Origin: Alphaproteobacteria bacterium
GTDB taxonomy: Bacteria > Pseudomonadota > Alphaproteobacteria > Rhizobiales > Xanthobacteraceae
Direction: 5' to 3'
Assembly (NCBI GenBank): GCA_005884765.1
Contig: VAZV01000131.1
Span: 23,187 to 87,186 of the forward strand
DNA: 64,000 bases
The position numbers were made by a program, and so were the translations under genes. The notes under the pieces are model-generated. The model did not search any database. It was not told the origin of the DNA and worked only from the letters and a program-made list of their open reading frames with translations. Position 1 is the stretch's first letter. Each line of letters begins with the position of its first letter. Positions 29,337 through 38,909 of this stretch are shown here, in pieces.

Positions 29337-30656
29337 ATGCGAATTGCCATGATTGGCACGGGTTATGTGGGGCTGGTTTCCGGCGCCTGCTTTGCGGATT
29401 TTGGCCACCAGGTCACCTGCGTGGACAAGGACGGCGCCAAGATCGCCAGCCTGCGCCGCGGCGAGATCCCGATTTTCGAGCCCGGCCTCGATGCGCTGGT
29501 CGCTTCCAATGTGAAGGCCGGCCGGCTCGATTTTACCACCGATCTCAAAGGTCCGGTCGCCGAGGCGGACGCGGTATTCATCGCGGTCGGCACGCCGTCG
29601 CGGCGCGGCGATGGCCACGCCGACCTGACTTATGTCTATGCCGCCGCGCGCGAGATCGCCGCCGCGCTTTCGGGCTTCACCGTTGTCGTCACCAAATCGA
29701 CCGTGCCGATCGGCACCGGCGATGAGGTCGAACGCCTGATCCGAGAAGCCAACCCGTCGGCCGATGTGGTGGTCGCCTCCAATCCGGAGTTCTTGCGTGA
29801 GGGCGCGGCGATCCGCGATTTCAAGTTCCCGGATCGCATCGTGGTCGGAACCTCAGACGAGCGTGGGCGAAAACTGCTCGGAAATGTCTATCGACCGCTG
29901 TCGCTCAATCAGGCGCCGCTGATGTTCACCGCGCGGCGCACCGCGGAGCTGATCAAATACGCGGCCAATGCATTTCTCGCCACCAAGATCACCTTCATCA
30001 ACGAGATGGCCGATCTGTCGGAAAAAGTCGGCGCCGATGTGCAGGAGGTCGCGCGCGGCATTGGGCTCGACAACCGGATCGGCTCGAAATTCCTGCACGC
30101 GGGGCCCGGATTCGGCGGCTCTTGTTTTCCAAAGGACACCCGCGCCCTGGTCAAGATCGCACAGGATTATGACGTGCAGCTGCGCATTGTCGAGGCGGTG
30201 CTTGGGGTCAACGACCACCGCAAGCGCGCGATGGCGCGCAAGGTTTCCAATGCCGCCGGCGGCAGCTTGCGCGGCAAGACGGTCGCGGTGCTCGGCCTCA
30301 CCTTCAAGCCCGACACCGACGACATGCGCGAGGCACCGTCCATCCCGCTGGTCACGGGGTTGCTCGATATGGGCGCAAAAGTGCGCGCGCATGATCCGGT
30401 CGGCATGGAGCAGGCGCGCAAGGAATTGCCCGACATCGAATATTGCAACGATCCTTACGCATGTGTGAAGGGCGCGGACGCGATGGTGGTGGTGACCGAA
30501 TGGGTGCAATACCGCACGCTTGATCTCGGACGGTTGAAGCGCGAGATGGCGCAGCCGGTCGTGGTCGATTTGCGCAACATCTATCGTCCCGAGGACATGA
30601 CGGCGCACGGGTTCACATATGAGAGCGTTGGGCGCCCGCCCGAACCGCGGAATTGA
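29337..30656 (+). CDS. ugd: UDP-glucose 6-dehydrogenase
   Basis: A 439-residue enzyme that oxidises UDP-glucose twice to UDP-glucuronate. It has the N-terminal NAD fold GTGYVGLVSGACFADFGH, the catalytic Cys263 in GFGGSCFPKDTRAL, and the C-terminal UDP-binding domain with GLTFKPDTDDMREAPS. UDP-glucuronate feeds exopolysaccharide, capsule or lipid A decoration. ATG 29337; the weak AGGCAGG site lies eight bases upstream. A large palindromic repeat follows the stop. Confidence 0.97.
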   Translation: MRIAMIGTGYVGLVSGACFADFGHQVTCVDKDGAKIASLRRGEIPIFEPGLDALVASNVKAGRLDFTTDLKGPVAEADAVFIAVGTPSRRGDGHADLTYVYAAAREIAAALSGFTVVVTKSTVPIGTGDEVERLIREANPSADVVVASNPEFLREGAAIRDFKFPDRIVVGTSDERGRKLLGNVYRPLSLNQAPLMFTARRTAELIKYAANAFLATKITFINEMADLSEKVGADVQEVARGIGLDNRIGSKFLHAGPGFGGSCFPKDTRALVKIAQDYDVQLRIVEAVLGVNDHRKRAMARKVSNAAGGSLRGKTVAVLGLTFKPDTDDMREAPSIPLVTGLLDMGAKVRAHDPVGMEQARKELPDIEYCNDPYACVKGADAMVVVTEWVQYRTLDLGRLKREMAQPVVVDLRNIYRPEDMTAHGFTYESVGRPPEPRN

Positions 30657-30662
30657 TGCCTT

Positions 30663-30856
30663 TCTTCCCCTCTCCCCTCGTGGGAGAGGGTGCGCAGGCG
30701 GCCTCCGGCCGCCGTTCTTAGCAAATAGTACGCCGATGCATTGCATCGGCTATGGCGAAGCGAGGGCGGGTGAGGGGTCGCTCTCCGCGGATGCAGACCC
30801 CTCATCCGGCACGGACTTCGTCCGCGCCACCTTCTCCCACAGGGGGAGAAGGGAAG
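30663..30856. repeat. Composite palindromic repeat, family D (long copy)
   Basis: An approximately 194-base structured element between ugd and hrpB. The outer arms are inverted (TTCCCCTCTCCC...GGGAGAGGGTG on the left, CACCTTCTCCC...GGGGGAGAAGGGA on the right). The interior carries further small palindromes: GGCGGCCTCCGGCCGCC at 30697-30713 and CCGATGCATTGCATCGG at 30733-30749. It ends about 20 bases before the hrpB start and so forms part of its leader. Confidence 0.75.
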
Positions 30857-30875
30857 AACCGAACGCGAGCCGCGA

Positions 30876-33356
30876 TTGCCCCGCTCCTTCGACACGCCGC
30901 TTCCGATCGACGCCGTACTCGACGATCTCGCGCGGACACTCGCGGGCAACAATGCCGCGGTGCTGGTGGCCCCTCCCGGCGCTGGCAAGACCACGCGGGT
31001 GCCGCTCGCGCTGCTCGATGAGCCCTGGGCGAGGGGTAAGAAAATCATCGTGCTGGAGCCGCGGCGAATCGCGGCGCGCGCCAGTGCCGAGCGGATGGCG
31101 CTTACGCTTGGCGAGCGCGTCGGCGAAACCGTGGGCTACCGCGTCCGATTCGGCTCAAAGGTCTCGCGTGCGACCCGGATAGAAGTCGTCACCGAAGGCA
31201 TCTTCTCGCGCCAGATTCTCGATGACCCCGAATTGAGCGGCATCGCCGCCGTCATGTTCGACGAATTTCACGAGCGCTCGCTTGATGCCGATCTAGGATT
31301 GGCGCTGGCGCGCGATGCGCAGACCGGCCTGCGCGAGGAGCTGCGCATTCTTGTGATGTCGGCGACACTGGACGGCGCACGGGTCGCAAGACTGCTCGGC
31401 GAAGCGCCGGTCATATCAAGCAAAGGCCGCGCTTTTCCGGTGGAGACGCGCTATCTCGGGCGCAAGCCGGACGCGCCGCTGGAGCGGCAGATGGCGGATG
31501 CAATTGTGTCCGCGTTGCGCGCCGATGCCGGCTCGGTGCTGGCGTTTCTGCCGGGCGCGGCCGAAATCCGCCGCACCCAGAATTTGCTGGGCGAGCGCGT
31601 GCATGACGCCAGCGTCGAGGTCGTGCCGCTGTTCGGCGCGCTTGACGCAGGCGTGCAGGACAGCGCGATAGCGCCGGCGCCAAGAGGGTACCGCAAGGTG
31701 GTGCTGGCGACTTCGATTGCCGAGACCTCGCTGACCATCGAGGGCGTGCGCATTGTCGTCGATTCCGGCATGGCGCGGGTGCCGCGGTATGAGCCCGACA
31801 TCGGGCTGACGCGGCTCGAGACCGTGCGCGCCTCGCGCGCCGCCGTCGACCAGCGCCGCGGCCGTGCCGGGCGTACCGAGCCGGGCATTTGCTACCGCCT
31901 GTGGGATGAGCCGCAGACTGCCTCGCTTGCCGCGTATACCCAGCCCGAAATATTAAGCGCCGATTTGTCCTCGCTGGTGCTCGACCTCGCGCAATGGGGG
32001 GTAGCCGATCCCGCCAAACTGGCGTTTCTCGATTCCCCGCCGGCACCCGCGCTAAAGGAAGCGAGAAGCCTCTTGGTCGAACTTGGGGCGCTCGACGGCG
32101 ACGGCCGCATCACGGCGGAAGGCAAGAGCCTGCGCGCGCTCGCGCTGCCGCCGCGGCTGGCGCGCATGATCGTCGATTCGCACCGTCTGGGGGCGGGCGG
32201 GCAGGCTGCGGAAATCGCCGCCGTGCTGACCGAGCGCGGCCTCGGCGGCGATAGCGTCGATCTTGATCATAGGCTCGATCAGTTCCGCCGCGACCGCTCG
32301 CCGCGCTCCTCCAGTGCGCGCGCTCTCGCGCAGCGCTGGGCGTCGCAGGTGGCGGCGTCGGAGTCTCGTCCTCGGCAAGGGGCAGGGGAGCTGACAACCG
32401 GCGTCATGCTCGCGCTTGCTTTCCCAGATCGGGTCGCGGGCAATCGCGGCAATGGCAGTTTTGTGCTTGCCAACGGTCGCGGCGCCGCGGTGGAGCAGAC
32501 CTCGGCACTGGCGCGTGAGAACTACATTGCGGTTGCGGAACTGGCGGGCACGGCGGCGCAGGGACGCATTTTGCTGGCAGCGCCGATCACCCAAGGTGAA
32601 ATCGAGCAGCGCTTTGCCGATCAGATCGAAAACGCCGACGAGGTTTTCTTCGATCGCGCCGCGCTTGGCTTGCGCGCGCGCCGCAAGCGGACGCTGCATG
32701 CGATCACCCTTTCGGAAGCGCCGCTGGCATTGTCGCCTTCCCTAGAGACCGCGCGCATTCTCGCCGACGGGCTGATCGGCGCCGGGCTCGACAAATTGCC
32801 GTGGTCGAACGCCACGAAACAATGGCGCGATCGCGTCACCTTCCTGCGCAAGGCTGAAGGCGAAAACTGGCCCGACCTGTCCGACGACGCCCTGGTCTCC
32901 CGGCGCGATGAATGGCTGGTGCCGGCGCTGTACGACAAGCTATCGCTAAAAGGTGTTTCGGCCGCCGATCTGTCGGAGGCGTTGCAGACCTTGCTGCCGT
33001 GGGAATTGCGCGCGCGGCTGGAGCGCGAGGCGCCGACGCATTTCGAGGCGCCGACCGGCAGCAAGCTTCCGATCGACTACGAAGCCGAGCAGGGGCCGAC
33101 CATTGCGGTCCGATTGCAGGAATTGTTCGGGCTCAATACCCATCCCTCGATCGCCAAAGGCGCGGTGCCGCTGGTGCTCGAATTATTGTCGCCCGCGCAC
33201 CGCCCGGTGCAGGTGACGCGCGACCTGCCCGGGTTTTGGCGCGGCAGCTATGCCGCGGTCCGTTCCGATCTGCGCGGACGCTATCCGCGCCATCCCTGGC
33301 CGGAGGACCCCGCGAATGCGCTGCCCACACGCCGGGTCAAACCGCGTGGAACGTGA
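30876..33356 (+). CDS. hrpB: ATP-dependent RNA helicase HrpB
   Basis: An 826-residue DEAH-box helicase of the HrpB group. Walker A is APPGAGKTT, Walker B is DEFH, motif III is SATLDG, motif V/VI is ETSLTIEGV and QRRGRAGRTEPG. The HrpB-specific C-terminal domain ends with LPGFWRGSYAAVRSDLRGRYPRHPWPEDP. Its cellular role is poorly defined; it is proposed to remodel RNA. Translation appears to begin at TTG 30876 (MPRSFDTPLPID), since the protein similarity starts exactly there and no ATG or GTG fits. Its leader derives from the family D repeat. Confidence 0.95.
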   Translation: MPRSFDTPLPIDAVLDDLARTLAGNNAAVLVAPPGAGKTTRVPLALLDEPWARGKKIIVLEPRRIAARASAERMALTLGERVGETVGYRVRFGSKVSRATRIEVVTEGIFSRQILDDPELSGIAAVMFDEFHERSLDADLGLALARDAQTGLREELRILVMSATLDGARVARLLGEAPVISSKGRAFPVETRYLGRKPDAPLERQMADAIVSALRADAGSVLAFLPGAAEIRRTQNLLGERVHDASVEVVPLFGALDAGVQDSAIAPAPRGYRKVVLATSIAETSLTIEGVRIVVDSGMARVPRYEPDIGLTRLETVRASRAAVDQRRGRAGRTEPGICYRLWDEPQTASLAAYTQPEILSADLSSLVLDLAQWGVADPAKLAFLDSPPAPALKEARSLLVELGALDGDGRITAEGKSLRALALPPRLARMIVDSHRLGAGGQAAEIAAVLTERGLGGDSVDLDHRLDQFRRDRSPRSSSARALAQRWASQVAASESRPRQGAGELTTGVMLALAFPDRVAGNRGNGSFVLANGRGAAVEQTSALARENYIAVAELAGTAAQGRILLAAPITQGEIEQRFADQIENADEVFFDRAALGLRARRKRTLHAITLSEAPLALSPSLETARILADGLIGAGLDKLPWSNATKQWRDRVTFLRKAEGENWPDLSDDALVSRRDEWLVPALYDKLSLKGVSAADLSEALQTLLPWELRARLEREAPTHFEAPTGSKLPIDYEAEQGPTIAVRLQELFGLNTHPSIAKGAVPLVLELLSPAHRPVQVTRDLPGFWRGSYAAVRSDLRGRYPRHPWPEDPANALPTRRVKPRGT

Positions 33357-33475
33357 GGCGCGTTAACACTTCGGTCATCCTTTTCCTCAAAATGGCCGGC
33401 TCTGCCGGCGCCGTTCGGTCGCAGAATTGCGGCTGACGTGGTCAAATCGGCCGTCGTAACCATTCGTGTGGCGTC

Positions 33476-33994
33476 ATGCGTAACCTTATGATCACTGCGG
33501 CCATCGTCGCCGGCCTTGGCACCTTCATGGCGCATATGGCCGACAAGATGACGCCGGCGCCCGCTTCCGCGATGACGGCGTCGAGCAAAGTTGCCCGGGT
33601 CGAAACGCCGACGCAGGCGACCGGCCGCAGCCTCAACATTCCGCGCGATGCCCGCGGCCATTTCCAGGTTGACGGCCGGATCGACGGCCAGCGCATCGCT
33701 TTCATGGTCGATACCGGCGCGTCCGTGGTGGCGTTGAACGAAACGGCCGCGGCGCGGTTCGGCCTTCGTCCGTTGCCCGGCGAGTACAAAGCCACCGTCT
33801 CCACCGCCAACGGCACCATCAAGGCGGCGCGCGCGCGGCTCGCCATGGTCGATCTCGGCGGCATCATCGTGCGCGACGTCGATGCCATGGTTCTGCCCGA
33901 TGAGGCACTGTCCGAAAACCTGCTCGGTCTCTCGTTCCTGTCGAGACTGAAGCGTTTCGAATATGCCAACGGGCAGATGGTGCTGGAGCAGTAA
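33476..33994 (+). CDS. TIGR02281-type retropepsin-like aspartic protease, membrane-anchored
   Basis: A 172-residue protein with an N-terminal hydrophobic segment (MITAAIVAGLGTFMAHM) that probably anchors it in the inner membrane. One clan AA aspartic protease domain follows, with the active Asp79 in FMVDTGASVVAL and later NLLGLSFLSRL. As in other single-domain retropepsins, activity would need a dimer. Substrate unknown. ATG 33476 in ATTCGTGTGGCGTCATG lacks a strong ribosome-binding site. Confidence 0.85.
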   Translation: MRNLMITAAIVAGLGTFMAHMADKMTPAPASAMTASSKVARVETPTQATGRSLNIPRDARGHFQVDGRIDGQRIAFMVDTGASVVALNETAAARFGLRPLPGEYKATVSTANGTIKAARARLAMVDLGGIIVRDVDAMVLPDEALSENLLGLSFLSRLKRFEYANGQMVLEQ

Positions 33995-34086
33995 GGCTAC
34001 CGGTGCTCGGATGGCTGGTCATCCAACGACGCTCATGGACAAATCGGCCTCTCCCGATCGTCAGCGGGTCATGCTATATTGCGTTC

Positions 34087-34383
34087 ATGGATAGCTCGGA
34101 CGCACTTGAGATATTGCGACGCTCGGAGCCGACCCTGCGCGGGCGCGGGGTAAAGCACGCTGCCTTGTTCGGCTCTATGGCTAGAGGCAACAGGCGGTCC
34201 GATAGCGACATCGATATCATGATCGAGATCGATCCGGACGCTCGCATTACGGTTTACGACTACGTGGACCTCAAGGAGTTCATCGCTAAGCTCTTTGATG
34301 GACCTGTCGATGTTGTGAATCGCGAAAGTCTCAAATCTTATGTCCGTCACGTGGCGACGGCTGATGTGATCTATGCATTCTGA
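34087..34383 (+). CDS. MNT-type minimal nucleotidyltransferase (antitoxin of HEPN/MNT pair)
   Basis: A 98-residue protein with the nucleotidyltransferase signature LFGSMARGNRRSDSDIDIMIEI: GSMARG at 29-34 and the metal-binding Asp41 and Asp43. In HEPN/MNT modules such proteins neutralise the HEPN ribonuclease, often by attaching AMP groups to it. ATG 34087 is favoured; the frame is open to 34003, but that extension has no similarity. Its last codons overlap the first 11 bases of the HEPN frame, a normal arrangement. All key residues are intact while the partner is broken. Confidence 0.85.
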   Translation: MDSSDALEILRRSEPTLRGRGVKHAALFGSMARGNRRSDSDIDIMIEIDPDARITVYDYVDLKEFIAKLFDGPVDVVNRESLKSYVRHVATADVIYAF

Positions 34384-34719
34384 GCGGGTGCAGGGTGTTC
34401 TTCTCGATATGCTGCATCACATCGATCTAGCAACGCAGTTCGTCCGAGATTCCGATCGCGAAACGTTCAAGGCAGACCTGCGTTCTGTCTATGCAGTCAC
34501 CCGCTGCCTGGAAATCATTTCCGAGGCTCGCGGCGTTTGCCGGCCGAGCTGAAGGTTCGACACCCGACCATCTCATGGAAACAGATGGCCGGAGCGGGAA
34601 ACGTCTACCGCCACAACTACGAAGACGTCGCAGCCCAATTTATCTGGGATACGGTGCAACATGCCTTGCCTGCCTTGAAGGCGGTCCTTGAACAGGAAAC
34701 CGCACGTGAGCCCCAATAG
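34373..34719 (+). pseudogene. HEPN/DUF86 toxin gene broken by a one-base frameshift
   Basis: The frame from ATG 34373 reads as a HEPN DUF86 protein up to CLEIISEA, then ends early at 34555. The rest of the domain continues in another frame from about 34529 (RRLPAELKVRHP, WKQMAGAGNVYRHNYEDVAAQF) to the stop at 34719. Insertion of one base after 34528 restores a single frame of about 115 residues. The usual RNase motif Rx4-6H aligns with GNVYRH, so the classical Arg is a Gly here, which may be a subfamily trait. Either a true pseudogene or a sequencing error. Confidence 0.8.
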
Positions 34720-34854
34720 CTGGCGCGGCCAAAGTTGTCGCAGTTTTCGGATCCGCCCCACGATAATCGTCACAAAGCGCTGATCCTGCCTTCCGCTTCG
34801 GGCGCGCATTCGCTATGGCTGCACTCTCTGCATTTCACGACGAGGCCGCCGCTG

Positions 34855-36354
34855 ATGTTTCCCAAGCCGAAATCCGTGCTGGTTCCCAATACGTATGCCT
34901 TCGAATCCGAGCCGATGGTGAAGGCGACCGGCTTTCGCGAATACGACGCGCGCTGGTTGCTCAACAAGGAAATCAACCTGATGGGCATGCAGGCGCTCGG
35001 CATGGGGTTGGGCGCCCTGATCGCGGAACTCGGCGCCAAGCAGGAGATCGTGACCGGCCACGATTTCCGCGGCTATTCGGCCTCGATTAAATACGCGCTT
35101 GTTTCGGGCCTGATGGCGTCGGGCTGCAAGGTGCACGATATTGGGCTCGCCGTGACGCCGATGGCCTATTTTGCCCAGTTCGATCTCGACGTGCCCTGCG
35201 TCGCCATGGTGACGGCTTCGCATAACGATAATGGCTGGACCGGCGTCAAGATGGGGGCCAACCGTCCCCTCACATTCGGCCCGGACGAGATGACGCGCTT
35301 AAAGGAAATCGTGCTCAACGCCGACTTCAAGAACAGGGTCGGCGGCTTCTATCAGTTTCACGAGAATTTCCCGGCGCGCTATATCGCCGATCTCACCAAT
35401 CGCCCCAAGCTGAAGCGCAAGCTGAAGGCCGTGGTCGCTTGCGGCAACGGTACCGCGGGCGCGTTCGCGCCGCAGGTGATGGAAAAGATCGGCTGCGAGG
35501 TGGTGCGGCTCGATACCGAGCTCGACTACACCTTCCCGAAATACAATCCGAACCCCGAAGATATGGAGATGCTGCATGCGATCCGCGACGCCGTGCTCGC
35601 CCACAAGGCCGATGTCGGCTTGGGCTTCGACGGCGACGGCGACCGCTGCGGCGTGGTCGACAATACCGGTGAAGAGATTTTCGCCGACAAGGTCGGCGTG
35701 ATGCTGGCGCGCGACATGTCGGCGATCCACAAAAACGCGCAGTTCGTGGTCGACGTGAAATCGACCGGCCTGTTTATCACCGATCCGGTATTGCAGAAGC
35801 AGGGCGCGAGGGCGACCTACTGGAAGACCGGCCATTCCTACATGAAGCGCCGCACCAACGAGCTGGGCGCGCTGGCGGGCTTCGAGAAGTCCGGGCATTT
35901 CTTCTTCAATAAGCCGTTCGGCCGTGGCTATGACGATGGCTTAATATCGGCGATCGCGGTCTGCGAGATGCTCGATCGGGCGCCCGGCAAATCGATGGCG
36001 GATTTGAAGAACGAGCTGCCGAAAACCTGGTCGTCGCCGACGATGTCGCCGCACTGCGCCGACGAGGCCAAATATGGCGTCGTCGAGGCCGTCGTGAAGC
36101 ATTTCGAGGCGATGCAGAAAAACGGCGAGAAGGCCGCGGGGCAACCGATCCGCGATCTCGTCACGGTGAACGGCGTGCGCGTCACCGTGGAAGACGGCAG
36201 CTGGGGCCTGGTGCGGGCCTCATCCAACAAGCCGGAGCTGGTGGTGGTGGTCGAGAGCCCGGTCTCGGAACAGCGCATGCGCGACATGTTCGAGATGGTG
36301 GACAAGGTGCTGCGCACCCATCCCGAGGTCGGCGAGTATAATCAGAAGATTTGA
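34855..36354 (+). CDS. Phosphomannomutase/phosphoglucomutase
   Basis: A 499-residue alpha-D-phosphohexomutase of the AlgC/ManB type. The catalytic phosphoserine is Ser122 in TASHNDNGWTG, the metal loop is GFDGDGDR, the sugar-binding loop is EKSGHFFF, and the phosphate-binding loop is RASSNKPELVV near the C-terminus. It interconverts 6- and 1-phosphates of mannose or glucose, supplying GDP-mannose and UDP-glucose paths and linking glgP to ugd. Start at ATG 34855 chosen; the open frame begins at a TTG (34735) with a 40-residue tail of no similarity that overlaps the end region of the toxin relic. Confidence 0.95.
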   Translation: MFPKPKSVLVPNTYAFESEPMVKATGFREYDARWLLNKEINLMGMQALGMGLGALIAELGAKQEIVTGHDFRGYSASIKYALVSGLMASGCKVHDIGLAVTPMAYFAQFDLDVPCVAMVTASHNDNGWTGVKMGANRPLTFGPDEMTRLKEIVLNADFKNRVGGFYQFHENFPARYIADLTNRPKLKRKLKAVVACGNGTAGAFAPQVMEKIGCEVVRLDTELDYTFPKYNPNPEDMEMLHAIRDAVLAHKADVGLGFDGDGDRCGVVDNTGEEIFADKVGVMLARDMSAIHKNAQFVVDVKSTGLFITDPVLQKQGARATYWKTGHSYMKRRTNELGALAGFEKSGHFFFNKPFGRGYDDGLISAIAVCEMLDRAPGKSMADLKNELPKTWSSPTMSPHCADEAKYGVVEAVVKHFEAMQKNGEKAAGQPIRDLVTVNGVRVTVEDGSWGLVRASSNKPELVVVVESPVSEQRMRDMFEMVDKVLRTHPEVGEYNQKI

Positions 36355-36398
36355 TTTTTTCACCTCCGCGCAAGAGCGGGGCGAGAGAGCTCCCTTCT

Positions 36399-37868
36399 TC
36401 ACGCCGCGTGCAATGATCCCAGGAAGCTGTCGACCTCGGATTTGAGCCGCGCCGACTGCGACGACAGCCCGTTTGCCGCGTCTTGCATTTTTGAGGCGGC
36501 GCGGCCCGCTTCGTCGGATGCCCTGGTGACGCTGAGGATATTGTCGTTGACGTCCTTGGTTCCGTGCGCGGCCTGTTGCACATTGCCGGCGATTTCACGC
36601 GTCGCCGCGCCCTGCTGGTCGACTGCAGCGGCGATCTCGTTGGAAATCTCGTCGATCTCGGCGATGGTTCCCCCGATTGCCTGAATAGCTGCCACGGCCT
36701 CGCCGGTGGCGTTCTGGATATCCTGGATCTGCGCGGAAATCTCCTCGGTGGCCTTTGCGGTCTGATTGGCCAGCGCCTTGACCTCGCTCGCGACCACCGC
36801 GAATCCCCTGCCGTGTTCGCCGGCGCGCGCCGCCTCGATGGTGGCGTTCAAGGCGAGCAGGTTGGTCTGACTCGCGATAGTTTGAATCAGCGTCACGACC
36901 TCGCCGATCTTCTGCGTGCCCGCAGCCAACCCTTCGACAACAGTATTGGTGCGCCGCGCTTCTTCGGCCGCCTTGGCGGCAATTCCGGCCGAGCGCGTCA
37001 CCTGCTGCGCGATACTGCTGATCGAGGCGGTCAGCTCTTCGGTGGCGGAGGCCACCGTTTCGACATTTGCGGAGGCTTGCGTCGACGCGGTCGCGGCCGC
37101 CGCGGTCTGGCGTGCGGTCTCAGCATTGCTGCTGCTCATCGAGGTGGACAGGCCCTGCATGTCGTGGGCGGCCACGGCGACCGCCTCGACGATGCTGCCG
37201 ACCGTGCGCTCGAAGCCGGAGGCGAGTTCGCGCCTTGCCGCGTCGCGGTCCTGCTTGGAGTGCAGTTCGATCTCGATGCGCTCGTTGTTGGCGCGCGCCT
37301 GGGCGGCGCCAGCGGCTTCGGCTTCAGCGGTTTTCTGTGCAGCCGTCAGGAACAGTTGCGAAAGCTTGTGGGCAAGCCAGATCAGCACGCCCGCCTCGAT
37401 CAGCAGGATGACGGCGTGCAGAACCACGCGCCCGAGGTCGGCGCCTCCCGGATAGACCGCCGCCGGAAGGATGAAATTCAGCACAAGATGATGCAATGCG
37501 ACCGCAAAGGTGCCGGCGATGATCGGCCGGTAGTCGCAATAGGCGACTAGGCTAGCCAGCGCTGCGAAAAAGTACATGTGCGTGTCGACCTGCCAAGGGT
37601 GTCCGGCGAACTGGAAGGTAAACACGGACACCTCGCCCAACAGCGCGACAGCAAAGATCAGGCGGGTCGAGAGTGCGTTCCCCGCGGCGCGCCACGACAA
37701 CGTTGCGGCTAGTGCCATAGCTACCATCAATCCGGCCGGTAGCATCCAATCGGTGCCCCGCATCATGCCGATGGCGACGGCGACCGGAGCATGCAGCCAA
37801 AGCACCACGAGCAACGCCCTGCTGGTAGTTTCGCGTAAAATTGTCAGGTCATCACTCTCGATAATCAT
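36399..37868 (-). CDS. Methyl-accepting chemotaxis protein with polytopic membrane sensor
   Basis: A 489-residue receptor. Residues about 18-175 form some six membrane-spanning segments instead of the usual two around a periplasmic domain. Several histidines lie in or near the membrane ([37 protein letters not shown]). A coiled coil follows without a clear HAMP, then the signalling hairpin with [35 protein letters not shown]. Methylation region and tip are intact. The start at ATG 37868 (MIIESDD) replaces a longer frame. The signal may be sensed in or across the membrane. No che genes nearby. Confidence 0.88.
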   Translation of the reverse strand: MIIESDDLTILRETTSRALLVVLWLHAPVAVAIGMMRGTDWMLPAGLMVAMALAATLSWRAAGNALSTRLIFAVALLGEVSVFTFQFAGHPWQVDTHMYFFAALASLVAYCDYRPIIAGTFAVALHHLVLNFILPAAVYPGGADLGRVVLHAVILLIEAGVLIWLAHKLSQLFLTAAQKTAEAEAAGAAQARANNERIEIELHSKQDRDAARRELASGFERTVGSIVEAVAVAAHDMQGLSTSMSSSNAETARQTAAAATASTQASANVETVASATEELTASISSIAQQVTRSAGIAAKAAEEARRTNTVVEGLAAGTQKIGEVVTLIQTIASQTNLLALNATIEAARAGEHGRGFAVVASEVKALANQTAKATEEISAQIQDIQNATGEAVAAIQAIGGTIAEIDEISNEIAAAVDQQGAATREIAGNVQQAAHGTKDVNDNILSVTRASDEAGRAASKMQDAANGLSSQSARLKSEVDSFLGSLHAA

Positions 37869-37887
37869 TCCCAGTCCCCCGAAAAAT

Positions 37888-38220
37888 TCAATTCGAAAAG
37901 CAGGCGGCAATGGCCCGCGGATCCGCTGCAAACCAGACGCCGGCTTCGCGCAGCCGTGTCAGCCCATCGGGACCATCCGGACGCACCACCAGAACCGCCG
38001 GAACGGCCGTCATTCTCACGATTGCCGCGTTAGCGGAAGCAGTGGCCAGGAAAACCTGCCGGGCGTTCCACCACGGTGGAAAGGCCACGGCCACGATCTC
38101 GGCGCCCGGCCGAACCTCTAGCGACAACGTTGCGGTCGCGATGAAGCTCGCCGCCAGCAATGCGGTGGCGTTCAGCCAGGAAGGCCATCGCCACGACGGG
38201 ATCGCTTTTGCTGGCGTCAT
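37888..38220 (-). CDS. Small hypothetical protein with one membrane segment
   Basis: A 110-residue protein with an N-terminal hydrophobic stretch ([20 protein letters not shown], about 15-35) followed by a soluble part with [34 protein letters not shown]. It reads like a short periplasmic domain tethered to the inner membrane. It ends 19 bases before the chemoreceptor start, so the two may be co-transcribed and functionally linked. Family not recognised. Confidence 0.6.
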   Translation of the reverse strand: MTPAKAIPSWRWPSWLNATALLAASFIATATLSLEVRPGAEIVAVAFPPWWNARQVFLATASANAAIVRMTAVPAVLVVRPDGPDGLTRLREAGVWFAADPRAIAACFSN

Positions 38221-38341
38221 CCAGCAAGAATACGGAGCCGAAGCTAATTGCTGGTAAATGATCCGTTAGTTTCGGCGCAACAAGGCAAAAGATGTCGCGC
38301 ATTCCGATAGGAAGCGACCAGCCCTCAATCGAGAGTGGCGG

Positions 38342-38842
38342 TTATACCGCCGGCACCGGCAATACGGTGACCGACTTGATCTTTTCCATCGCAAAGCGAG
38401 AGGTGACGTTCTTCAGCGGCACCGCGCCGATCAGCTTCTTGTAGAACACGTCGTAGCTCTGCATGTCCGCGACCACGACGCGCAGCATGTAATCGACGTC
38501 GCCGGCCATCCGGTAAAATTCCATCACCTCGGGCATGGCGCTGACGGCGTCGGCGAATTTCTTCAGCCAGGCCTCCGAGTGATCGGCGCTTTCCACCGAT
38601 ACGAACACGGAAATGCCGAGCCCGATCTTGTTCTGGTCGACCAGCGCGACCCGGCGCAGGATCACGCCATCGGCTTCAAGCCGCTGGATGCGCTTCCAGC
38701 ATGGCGTCGACGACAGCCCGACCCGGTCGCCGATCTCGGCGACGGACAGGGAGGCGTCCTCCTGCAGCACCATCAGAATCTTGCGGTCGATGGCGTCGAG
38801 GCGGCGGTTGGGTTCATGAAGCTGAATGGCGAGGTCGGTCAT
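38342..38842 (-). CDS. Lrp/AsnC family transcriptional regulator
   Basis: A 166-residue regulator. The N-terminal winged helix-turn-helix is LDAIDRKILMVLQEDASLSVAEIGDRVGLSSTPCWKRIQRLEADGVI. The C-terminal RAM domain has SAMPEVMEFYRMAGDVDYMLRVVVADM and binds amino acids. ATG 38842. The 67 bases upstream are A/T-rich and precede no divergent gene, so its target may be elsewhere or itself. Confidence 0.95.
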   Translation of the reverse strand: MTDLAIQLHEPNRRLDAIDRKILMVLQEDASLSVAEIGDRVGLSSTPCWKRIQRLEADGVILRRVALVDQNKIGLGISVFVSVESADHSEAWLKKFADAVSAMPEVMEFYRMAGDVDYMLRVVVADMQSYDVFYKKLIGAVPLKNVTSRFAMEKIKSVTVLPVPAV

Positions 38843-38909
38843 GAGAAGAAAGTTCCATTCGTGAGGTTCATCTACCTCATATATAGAAAATTCTTCTATA
38901 GCAAGTCCG

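Noticed and set aside
36360..36398. Terminator hairpin between the phosphohexomutase and chemoreceptor genes
   Set aside because: There is a GC-rich palindrome-like fragment resembling a family D end, but the T run precedes it on the plus strand and no T run follows on the minus strand.
38030..38302. 90-codon minus-strand frame overlapping the small membrane protein
   Set aside because: It overlaps in another frame, has no recognisable features, and the 110-residue frame has a clear membrane segment and a better context.
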